Notes under the pieces: model-generated
Seen by the model: only the letters and a program-made list of their open reading frames with translations
Databases searched by the model: none
What the model was told of the DNA's origin: nothing
Part shown: positions 55,646-64,000 of the stretch, one piece after another
Layout of the letters: every line of letters begins with the position of its first letter
How positions within the stretch are numbered: position 1 is the first letter of the stretch
Made by a program: the position numbers and the translations under genes
DNA from: an uncultured Clostridia bacterium
Lineage (GTDB): Bacteria; Bacillota; Clostridia; Christensenellales; Christensenellaceae
DNA length: 64,000 nt
Assembly (NCBI GenBank): GCA_944347775.1
Contig: CALVMT010000034.1
Coordinates: 1-64,000, forward strand
Reading direction: 5' to 3'

Positions 55646-56599
55646 TTACTCCTTACATTTATCATCTAAAAATTTTTCTATTATATCTTCTATTTTTTTT
55701 ACTTCTGTTTGCTTATCGTTAAAATCCTCCGATAAAAACCACTGAACCGATGGGATCTTTCGAAACCAAGTTAATTGTCGCTTGGCAAAACGCCGTGTAT
55801 TGCGTTTAATCAATTCAATGGTTTCTTTTTTAGAAGCAATTCCATGAAAATATGGAAGGAATTCTTTATATCCAATTGCGGAAAAAGCAGTAATTTTTTC
55901 ACCATAGTGTTCATAAACTTTGCGCACCTCCTCTTCTAACCCTTGAGAAATCATTATATCTACTCGCTTTTCAATATCTTTATATAGCAGTTCCCGCTCT
56001 TTATTAATGCCAATTATTAAACTCTCATATGATTCCTGCATTGTTGTACAAAAATTATAAGTTAATGCGGCTGAGGGTTCTTCCAAGAGGAGTATTTCCA
56101 AACGACGTATTAATCGTTTTTTATCATTAGGGTGAATACGTAAGGCTGCAACGGGATCTTTTTTTACTAATTCCGAATAAAGTTTATCTGGTCCACCCGG
56201 TAAATTATACTGATTTGACAATTCTTGTCGTAATTCTTGGTTTGGTGCAGTCTGCGTAAAATCTATATTATAAAGTAGCGAATTAATATATAATCCGGTT
56301 CCGCCAACAACCAGAGGTAAAGTTCCCTTGATAGATAAATTTGCTAAAATTTGTTTTGCATCTTTCTGGTATTTAGCAACATTATATTCTGCATCTGGTG
56401 CAATAAAACCAAATAAATGATGCGGAATTCCACGTTGTTCCTCATACAAAGGTCTTGCTGTACCAATATGCATATCTTGATAAATTTGCATAGAGTCTGC
56501 ACAAATAATCTCTCCTTTAAAATGTTCAGCTAAGTCCAATGCAATATCTGTTTTCCCTGCTGCAGTCGGGCCAATAATAAAAATCACTTTTTGTTTCAT
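55646..56599 (-). CDS. miaA: tRNA dimethylallyltransferase
   Basis: MiaA adds a dimethylallyl group to N6 of A37 in tRNAs reading UNN codons. The P-loop GPTAAGKTDIAL is at residue 10; ADSMQIYQDMHIGTARP and VVGGTGLYINSLLYN follow, with the C-terminal FAKRQLTWFRK. 317 residues, normal length. It begins one base before the mutL stop codon region (overlapping arrangement), so it is co-translated within mutS-mutL-miaA. Confidence 0.95.
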   Translation of the reverse strand: MKQKVIFIIGPTAAGKTDIALDLAEHFKGEIICADSMQIYQDMHIGTARPLYEEQRGIPHHLFGFIAPDAEYNVAKYQKDAKQILANLSIKGTLPLVVGGTGLYINSLLYNIDFTQTAPNQELRQELSNQYNLPGGPDKLYSELVKKDPVAALRIHPNDKKRLIRRLEILLLEEPSAALTYNFCTTMQESYESLIIGINKERELLYKDIEKRVDIMISQGLEEEVRKVYEHYGEKITAFSAIGYKEFLPYFHGIASKKETIELIKRNTRRFAKRQLTWFRKIPSVQWFLSEDFNDKQTEVKKIEDIIEKFLDDKCKE

Positions 56600-58600
56600 T
56601 TAAACTCTCCGCTTAAATCCATCTTCTAATTCTTTTTTAGTTAATGCAATAGCCAAGGGCCTTCCGTGTGGGCAATGAGGTATAATATCTGTAGACAATA
56701 TTGTCATAACCAAAGAGCGGATATCCTGTTCTGACATTCTCATTCCGGCTTTAATTGCTCTTTTACACGCTCCTTTAGCAATTTTATCTTTGCGTACTTG
56801 AATTGAACTTTCTCTTCCTTCTAAGCTGCTAATCATATCTTGCATCGATTGGCGAATATCAACATCTCCAAGCACTTGTGGATAAGCATTTACTTCACAA
56901 TAATTTTCTTCTATGGTTTGAAATGTAAATCCCATTGCAGTAATAATATCTAAATTTTCCTGCAATAAAAACCGTTCTGTTGGAGTAATTTCAATACGAA
57001 TCGGCGTTAATAAGTTTTGACTAATTGGATGGTGGGAAAGATTTTGCATCAATGTATCGTAAATTTTTCGTTCATGTGCAGCATGTTGATCAATCAAATA
57101 CAATGTTTCTCCGCACTCTATAATAATATAAGTATCAAATGCGACACCGAGAATCTTAAAATCCAATTGTTCTGCAAAAACGTCCTGGAGAGATCGTACT
57201 GGTTGAATACTTTGTTGTCTCTCTTCTTCTTTTTTCTGTTGAATGCTTGATAAGTCTAAATCAAAATCTTGTAGATTGTTTTTTTGATAGATAGAAGCAT
57301 CATGTAAAGAAAGCGGATTTTTTTTCTTTAGCTCAATTGAGGAGGCAATGTTTAAAATATCATCTATTTTATGAGACAGTTCGATATCTTCGACATCAGT
57401 TGCTGAATTATTCAAAAAGGAAATAGAGCTGGTTACTTTGGTTATGTCTTGATCACAAATCTCTGAAAGATTATCATGATGACAATTTAAAACTGCGTTA
57501 GTATCGCCTTTTTCGGCATTTCCCACTTCCTCAATTATATTATTTTTATTGAGTGCAGACAGCGTACTCCTCTTCTTTTCTTGATGTTTGAGTGAAAGAG
57601 CCGGAGAATATTTTGTTGTACGCAAAGCCTCATCAATTGTATTTACTAAAATATACTCCAATTCATTCTCATCTCGAAAATGGACAGATAGTTTATTCGG
57701 ATGTACATTAACGTCAATATCTTCTGCCGGCAATGTTAACTGCAAAACATAAAATGGGAAATTGTGTTTCATTAAACGTTCTCCATAAGCACGTAAAATG
57801 ACATTTTGTACAAAAGAATTTTTAATATATCTACCATTAATCAATAAAGTAGCATATTTTTGTGTTTTATAGGTAAGTGTAGGTGCGCCGATATACCCTT
57901 TCATAAAAATTTGATTAAACTGAGTATTTATCGGAATTAAGAATTTTTGTATATTAAAACCATATATGCTGCTGATTGCATCAGCTAAACTGCCATTTCC
58001 AGGGCTATGGAATATAACCTTATCAGAGACAGTATAACGAAATGAAATTTGAGGATTTGCCAAAATCAGACGGGCAACTATATCTGAAATTAAAGCAGTT
58101 TCTGCTGCCGGTTTTTTTAAAAATTTTAGTCGCGCAGGGGTATTATAAAATAAATTTTCAACAATAACTGTGGTTCCGTCTGCTAATCCTGCTTGTCGGA
58201 TATATTCAACCTTTCCGCCTCTAACATAAAGTTCATTTCCATATTCGCTATTCGCTGTTCTTGATTTAATGGTAAGCATGGAAACAGCTGCAATGCTAGC
58301 CAAAGCTTCACCGCGAAATCCCATAGAATTAATATGATTCAAATCCTCTAAAGTAAAAATTTTGCTGGTTGCATGTTTTACAATGCATAATGGCATATCT
58401 TCAGAAGCGATTCCCTCTCCATTATCCGAGACACGAATTTCTCGAATTCCGCCTTCTAAAATTGAAATTGCAATAGCTGTTGCATGCGCATCAACTGCAT
58501 TTTCCAGTAATTCTTTTATAATAGATGCGGGACGCTCTACAACTTCTCCTGCAGCAATACGCGACGCGACAGCTTCGCTTAATAACTGAATTTTACCCAT
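56600..58600 (-). CDS. mutL: DNA mismatch repair protein MutL
   Basis: MutL, 666 residues, couples MutS mismatch recognition to strand cutting. The GHKL ATPase domain has ELLENAVDAHAT, RVSDNGEGI and GFRGEALASI. A low-complexity linker lies near 340-460. The C-terminal domain has the endonuclease-type segment DQHAAHERKIYD, in which the usual final Glu is Asp, plus ACKRAIKAG and the metal-binding CPHGRPLAIAL. This implies a nicking MutL as in Bacillus, which fits the absence of mutH. It lies seven bases after mutS. Confidence 0.95.
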   Translation of the reverse strand: MGKIQLLSEAVASRIAAGEVVERPASIIKELLENAVDAHATAIAISILEGGIREIRVSDNGEGIASEDMPLCIVKHATSKIFTLEDLNHINSMGFRGEALASIAAVSMLTIKSRTANSEYGNELYVRGGKVEYIRQAGLADGTTVIVENLFYNTPARLKFLKKPAAETALISDIVARLILANPQISFRYTVSDKVIFHSPGNGSLADAISSIYGFNIQKFLIPINTQFNQIFMKGYIGAPTLTYKTQKYATLLINGRYIKNSFVQNVILRAYGERLMKHNFPFYVLQLTLPAEDIDVNVHPNKLSVHFRDENELEYILVNTIDEALRTTKYSPALSLKHQEKKRSTLSALNKNNIIEEVGNAEKGDTNAVLNCHHDNLSEICDQDITKVTSSISFLNNSATDVEDIELSHKIDDILNIASSIELKKKNPLSLHDASIYQKNNLQDFDLDLSSIQQKKEEERQQSIQPVRSLQDVFAEQLDFKILGVAFDTYIIIECGETLYLIDQHAAHERKIYDTLMQNLSHHPISQNLLTPIRIEITPTERFLLQENLDIITAMGFTFQTIEENYCEVNAYPQVLGDVDIRQSMQDMISSLEGRESSIQVRKDKIAKGACKRAIKAGMRMSEQDIRSLVMTILSTDIIPHCPHGRPLAIALTKKELEDGFKRRV

Positions 58601-58607
58601 AAATATC

Positions 58608-61190
58608 TTAGAGAATCCTTTGCTTTAAATCATTTAATATTGAAAGCGCTTCAAATGGTGTAATCCCATTAATATTCATAACCTTTAAATCGTAAAGAAC
58701 TTTTTTCTCGGCATCATTTTGTTGTTGTTCATCAGCTATTGCATCTGCCTGTGTAAGGTCAATTGCAGCCAAATCCGTCTGTGATTGTTCTTCTAACAAA
58801 CAAAGCAACGCCTTTGCGCGTTTAATCATTTCATCAGGTAGGCCAGCTAGCTTTGCCACCTCAATACCAAAACTTTTATCTGCTCCACCCTTTGTTATTT
58901 TGTGTAGAAAGATAAGCTCCCGATTAAATTCTTTAACACCTACAGAATAATTTTTAACACCATCCATAATTTGCTCTAAAGAAATTAGTTCGTGATAATG
59001 TGTAGCAAATAGTGTCTTCGCACCAACACCATTTTTGCCTAAAATATACTCTATTGTTGCCCAGGCAATGCTTAGACCGTCTAATGTGCTAGTTCCCCTG
59101 CCTATTTCATCTATAATTAACAAGCTTTTTTCTGTAGCATTATTTAAAATACTAGCAAGCTCATTCATTTCTACCATAAATGTACTTTGCCCAGAAGCCA
59201 AATCATCAGATGCCCCTACACGCGTAAATACACGATCAGCAATTGATATTTTTGCTGATGTTGCAGGAACAAAACAACCCATCTGTGCCATAAGGACGAT
59301 TAGGCCGACCTGTCGCATAAATGTACTTTTTCCAGCCATATTGGGACCGGTAATAATCAATACTTTATCATGAAGCATATCCATATAGAGATCATTAGGA
59401 ACAAACTCCTGTTTTGCTGTTCGTTCAACGACAGGATGGCGACCATCTTTTATTTTCAAAGTACCGTCTTCAACAATAAGAGGTTTTATATAGTTATAAT
59501 CATAAGCAGATTGAGCATAGGATTGCAAGACATCAACTGTCGCAATTAAATTGGCATCTTCCTGCATTGTTTCAATATACTTCTCTAATTCTTCCCGAAT
59601 CTGTTGAAATATTTGATATTCTAATTTATTACATTTATCCTCCGCAGATAAAAGCATATCTTCTAATTCTTTTAATTCCTGCGTAATATAGCGTTCGCAA
59701 CTTGCTAATGTTTGTCGCCGAGTATATCGATAGGGAACCAAGCTTAAATTTGATTTTGTCACCTCAATATAATAGCCGAATACTTTATTAAACCCTACTT
59801 TAAGATTTTTAATACCAGTCTCTTCTCTCTCCTTTTTTTCTAATTCTTCCAACCACGTTTTTCCATTTTGTTTGGCATCTCTTAACTGATCAATTTTTGG
59901 ATTAAATCCTTTTTTAATAATACCTCCGTCACGAATACCAATTGGCGGCGCATCATCAATACTTTTCTGAAGAGAAAGAAACAAATTTTGCAAACAATCA
60001 ATATTTGTTGCAAGAGAATGCAATAATTCACTTTTACATTCTAACAATATTTCCTTAATATGAGGTAATGGCTGAATAGAAGCACGAATTGCAACCATAT
60101 CTCTAGCATCTAGAGAACCATAAGATATTTTAGCAAGAAGACGTTCAATATCATATATTTCGCCCAAGCTTGTCCGCAGCTCGTTTCGAAGATAAAAATT
60201 TTCTTTCAATTCTTCAACTGCATCCAATCGTTTATTGATTTCATTTTTTCTTAAAAGAGGTTGCTCAATACAATGCTTTAGTAAACGCCCACCCATTGCC
60301 GTTTTTGTTTTATCAAGCAATCCGAGCAAAGAACCTTGTTTGTTTTTATCCCGCATTGTTTCGGTTAATTCCAGATTACGGCGTGTAAATTGATCAATCA
60401 TCATATACTTACCGTCAGAAGATGGCTTTATTTTTTTGATATGTTTGAGCGCGTTTTTTTGTGTATCTAATAAATATTGCAATAATGCTCCTGCGGCGTG
60501 AACTGTATATGAAGAAGATGAAATCCCAAAACCTTCCATGCTTTGCACATGGAAGTGGTTTAAAATTATTTTTTTTGCATTTGCATATTGATAAGGCCAC
60601 GCTTCGTAGGGGGTACAGTAAAAACTGTGTAAAGATCCTTTTAGATAGGTATCTAATGTTTGATTAGTTTTATTGTATAAAATCTCTTTTGGTGCTATAC
60701 GCGTTAAAATATTTTGTAATGATTCAAGATGGCTTTCCTCAACAAAAAATTTCCCCGTAGAAACATCGGCATATGCCACACCAATTTTTTTATCTTTCTC
60801 ATAGATTGACAGAATATAACTATCTTCATTTTCCTTAAGCATAGAAAGTTCGGAAACAGTTCCGGGAGTAATAATTCTGACTATACCCCGTTCTACAATA
60901 CCTTTTGCTTGAGAAGGATCCTCTAATTGTTCGCATATTGCGACTTTATATCCTTTCTCAATCAATTTTTGAATATAACTTTGTGCGGAATGATATGGTA
61001 CTCCACACATCGGCGCTCGTTCTTTTAATCCACAATCCTTTCCGGTTAAAGTTATTTCCAATTCTTTAGAAGCAATAACCGCATCTTCAAAAAACATTTC
61101 ATAAAAATCACCTAATCTAAAAAATAGCAAACAATCTTTATTTTGTTCTTTGATATCCAAATATTGACGCATCATAGGAGTTAAAGCCAA
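58608..61190 (-). CDS. mutS: DNA mismatch repair protein MutS
   Basis: MutS, about 860 residues, recognises mismatches. The N-terminal mismatch-binding motif FFRLGDFYEMF is near residue 26. Walker A GPNMAGKSTFMRQ is near 605, Walker B LIIDEIGRGTSTLDG is further on, and a C-terminal helix bundle follows. The best start is TTG at 61190, eight bases after GGAGG, giving MALTPMMRQYL as in other MutS proteins. The in-frame TTG at 61205 overlaps the ribosome binding site. It is the first gene of mutS-mutL-miaA-methionine gamma-lyase-like. Confidence 0.96.
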   Translation of the reverse strand: MALTPMMRQYLDIKEQNKDCLLFFRLGDFYEMFFEDAVIASKELEITLTGKDCGLKERAPMCGVPYHSAQSYIQKLIEKGYKVAICEQLEDPSQAKGIVERGIVRIITPGTVSELSMLKENEDSYILSIYEKDKKIGVAYADVSTGKFFVEESHLESLQNILTRIAPKEILYNKTNQTLDTYLKGSLHSFYCTPYEAWPYQYANAKKIILNHFHVQSMEGFGISSSSYTVHAAGALLQYLLDTQKNALKHIKKIKPSSDGKYMMIDQFTRRNLELTETMRDKNKQGSLLGLLDKTKTAMGGRLLKHCIEQPLLRKNEINKRLDAVEELKENFYLRNELRTSLGEIYDIERLLAKISYGSLDARDMVAIRASIQPLPHIKEILLECKSELLHSLATNIDCLQNLFLSLQKSIDDAPPIGIRDGGIIKKGFNPKIDQLRDAKQNGKTWLEELEKKEREETGIKNLKVGFNKVFGYYIEVTKSNLSLVPYRYTRRQTLASCERYITQELKELEDMLLSAEDKCNKLEYQIFQQIREELEKYIETMQEDANLIATVDVLQSYAQSAYDYNYIKPLIVEDGTLKIKDGRHPVVERTAKQEFVPNDLYMDMLHDKVLIITGPNMAGKSTFMRQVGLIVLMAQMGCFVPATSAKISIADRVFTRVGASDDLASGQSTFMVEMNELASILNNATEKSLLIIDEIGRGTSTLDGLSIAWATIEYILGKNGVGAKTLFATHYHELISLEQIMDGVKNYSVGVKEFNRELIFLHKITKGGADKSFGIEVAKLAGLPDEMIKRAKALLCLLEEQSQTDLAAIDLTQADAIADEQQQNDAEKKVLYDLKVMNINGITPFEALSILNDLKQRIL

Positions 61191-61287
61191 AGAATTTTCC
61201 TCCAAATCATTAATTATTTTGCAAAATTATTATAGCATATTTTATCAATATTTGGCAGGGAAAAGTTATTTTATTCTTTTCAATCAA

Positions 61288-61319
61288 AAGAGCTCCGTCA
61301 ATATTTTTGCGGAGCTCTT
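61288..61319 (-). terminator. Intrinsic terminator after the amidohydrolase gene
   Basis: AAGAGCTCCG / CGGAGCTCTT with a 12-base loop; on the minus strand TTTTGATT follows. It lies about 175 bases past the amidohydrolase stop and ahead of mutS. The rest of 61206-61492 shows nothing I recognise. Confidence 0.65.
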
Positions 61320-61492
61320 AAGGCTATGGGTGCGTGTGCATTATATATTCTCAATTTGCCGGCACTATAATTTTATCGTGTTAATAAATAAATGAGCTAT
61401 AAACCAATTGGCAAGCACTCCATCAATGCCTCAACAGTATTTTATCCAAATCTAATTATCTTATTCCTGAAAAAAGAAAAATTTATAGATAT

Positions 61493-62293
61493 TTATAGAT
61501 GTAGTAATCTTGCAGCGTTATCATAAAAAATTGCTCCTCTTTGATCATCATCTAAAGATAACTTCATAAAGCGCGCAAGTTCTTCCGCCGGATCCCACAT
61601 AGGATAATCAGTTCCAAACAGCACCTTATCAATTCCGTGTTTTTCGATCATTCTGGTTGCCCGATCTACAGGAAGAGAAAAAAGAGAACTTGATGTATCG
61701 ATAAATATATTTGTTTTCCCAATCAAATACTCTTCCGCCTCATCCCACGCAGAATACCCACCAAAATGGGCACCGATAAAAACCTGATTAGGAAATTTTT
61801 CAACTATAGCGGCCAAACGTCGAGGTTGAGAAAAAGTTTTTTTGGCGTCACCCATATGTAATAAAATAGGTAAACGTTGATTAATACAAGAATAAAGCCT
61901 TTGAGCAGATGGAGAATCAATGTTAAATTGCTGAAAATCAGGATGTAATTTAATACCATAAAAACCCATATCTATAACACGTTCAACTTCTTTTTCTAAT
62001 TCCTCCATTTCCGGATGTAATGTTGCAAATCCCAAGAGTTCAGGATGCATTTTCATCTGTTCGTAAATAAAATTGTTAATATGTTGAACCTGCTTTGGAA
62101 CGGTTGCAACGGAATGGACGACAAAATATTGAATTCCGGATATCTCTTTATAACGTAAAAGATCTTCCGGCGAACCTTTTCGCTGCATTGGAATTGTATA
62201 AAAATCCCCGATTGCATCTACTGCTTTTTCCCGGATTTTTTCCGGAAAAATATGTGCATGTATATCTATAATTTTGAAATTCTGCATATACAT
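61493..62293 (-). CDS. Amidohydrolase-2-type TIM-barrel hydrolase
   Basis: A 266-residue metal-dependent hydrolase of the amidohydrolase superfamily (PF04909 type). The metal ligands appear as IDIHAHIFP at the N-terminus, KLHPDF, GAHFGGYSAW and the catalytic Asp in FGTDYPMWDP. Relatives decarboxylate or hydrolyse small aromatic or lactone acids, but many have no known function. The gene stands alone between mutS and gdhA with its own terminator. The substrate cannot be inferred. Confidence 0.87.
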   Translation of the reverse strand: MYMQNFKIIDIHAHIFPEKIREKAVDAIGDFYTIPMQRKGSPEDLLRYKEISGIQYFVVHSVATVPKQVQHINNFIYEQMKMHPELLGFATLHPEMEELEKEVERVIDMGFYGIKLHPDFQQFNIDSPSAQRLYSCINQRLPILLHMGDAKKTFSQPRRLAAIVEKFPNQVFIGAHFGGYSAWDEAEEYLIGKTNIFIDTSSSLFSLPVDRATRMIEKHGIDKVLFGTDYPMWDPAEELARFMKLSLDDDQRGAIFYDNAARLLHL

Positions 62294-62355
62294 TCTCCTC
62301 TAAAAAATCAAAATTAATATCCATAATATCAAATTATAGCATAAAAAACTTTTTT

Positions 62356-62397
62356 GCATAAAAAAACTTGCCTATGTCAGGCAAGTTTTTTTATGCA
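62356..62397. terminator. Intrinsic terminator after gdhA
   Basis: TGCATAAAAAAACTTGCCT and its complement, separated by a short loop, form a near-perfect hairpin with T runs on both sides. It ends gdhA, whose stop is directly next to it. Confidence 0.85.
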
Positions 62398-62398
62398 A

Positions 62399-63733
<1,335 letters not shown>

Positions 63734-63792
63734 TTATTGTTTACCATCCTTTCACAAAATTATTATATCTGGAAAACTTATAATATAAATTT

Positions 63793-63820
63793 ATTATACC
63801 AGAAGAAAAGATAAAAACAA
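63793..63820 (-). promoter_or_regulatory. Promoter of gdhA
   Basis: On the minus strand TTGTTT (63815-63820), a 16-base spacer and TATAAT (63793-63798) with TGG directly before it, an extended -10. Confidence 0.6.
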
Positions 63821-63869
63821 TCATTTTTTGCAATTTTTTTTTTGTATTCTTTCAAATTTTAAAAAGTTT

Positions 63870-64000
63870 TTACCAATTCCGTATAGACCTCATAATTTTC
63901 CCAAGAACGACAAGTTTGTTATCTGTGTTAATTTTTGTGTTTTGCAAATATTTACATTCATAAGATTCTGTATTAAACGGAACCAGCATTATTCCATCGC
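63870..64000 (-). CDS. C-terminal end of a LexA/S24-peptidase-like repressor (partial)
   Basis: The minus-strand frame is open from the right edge to a TAA at 63870-63872 and encodes 43 residues: DGIMLVPFNTESYEC at its start and NKLVVLGKIMRSIRNW at its end. This resembles the end of LexA-like S24 proteins, where a beta-rich segment leads to a VLGKVVG-type strand and a final IR-F/W-like helix. The catalytic Ser and Lys would lie outside the window. Identification is by pattern only; another S24-type repressor is equally possible. Confidence 0.6.
   Translation of the reverse strand, partial: DGIMLVPFNTESYECKYLQNTKINTDNKLVVLGKIMRSIRNW

Noticed and set aside
41000..61300. LexA/SOS boxes near uvrB, uvrA, mutS and the recombinase
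   Set aside because: I looked for GAAC-N4-GTTC-like palindromes near these promoters and saw none that stands out.

Overview
This is an AT-rich chromosomal window that reads as low-GC Firmicutes, class Clostridia. The basis is AGGAGG-type ribosome binding sites, TTGACA/TATAAT promoters with 17-base spacing, many TTG or GTG starts, RqcH, an FMN riboswitch in front of RibU, heterodimeric ABC exporters, and the order mutS-mutL-miaA-methionine gamma-lyase-like gene next to a LexA-like gene. A collagen-like protein with a neighbouring glycosyltransferase is compatible with a spore former. I cannot name the species. Nearly all of the window is ordinary core genome, densely packed in short operons separated by bidirectional hairpin terminators. 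I see no prophage, insertion sequence, CRISPR array or defence island.

Layout. 1-790: the tail of an unknown gene and a SGNH hydrolase. 1047-12968: arginine and carbamoyl phosphate synthesis in two transcription units, argC-argJ-argB-argD and argF-carA-carB. Both promoters carry nearly the same palindrome over the -10 box. Between the units lie decayed sequence and a GrpB/pyrophosphatase-like pseudogene. The carB gene is fused in frame to a complete diaminopimelate epimerase (dapF) domain, the most unusual gene of the window. 13042-16246: a YbaK-type deacylase, then a polar amino acid binding protein, its permease (no ATPase beside it) and a DDAH-like hydrolase expected to give citrulline. 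16337-21306: a short DivIVA-like coiled coil, a LysR regulator and a heterodimeric ABC exporter. 21312-23284: the collagen-like protein and a TPR-type glycosyltransferase. 23401-23765: tRNA-Pro and a hairpin-rich stretch. 23878-28886: a TetR regulator divergent from an ABC ATPase and a giant coiled-coil FtsX-type permease. 28930-30773: homoserine kinase with a PfkB sugar kinase. 31015-34296: an EF-G paralogue, a Dabb protein and a PHP phosphoesterase.

34346-42940 (minus): one operon-like run rqcH, uvrB, uvrA, a lipoprotein, a HAD phosphatase and tadA. 43086-45884: rph-rdgB-phosphodiesterase-birA, a tightly overlapped housekeeping operon. 45928-51254: a D-lactate dehydrogenase-like enzyme, then a MarR regulator with its operator and a second heterodimeric ABC exporter. 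51347-52556: ribU under an FMN riboswitch, and tRNA-Trp. 52613-61190: rnhA, a tyrosine recombinase whose promoter carries a 46-base perfect palindrome, and convergent to it the mismatch repair operon mutS-mutL-miaA-methionine gamma-lyase-like. 61493-64000: an amidohydrolase, NADP-type glutamate dehydrogenase, and the C-terminal end of a LexA/S24-like protein.

How it fits together: glutamate dehydrogenase supplies glutamate. The arg genes turn glutamate into ornithine and, with carbamoyl phosphate from CarAB, into citrulline. The DDAH-like enzyme could feed citrulline from imported arginine derivatives. argG and argH, and the other dap genes, are not in the window. DNA repair (uvrAB, mutSL, rnhA, the recombinase, LexA-like) is spread over the right half.
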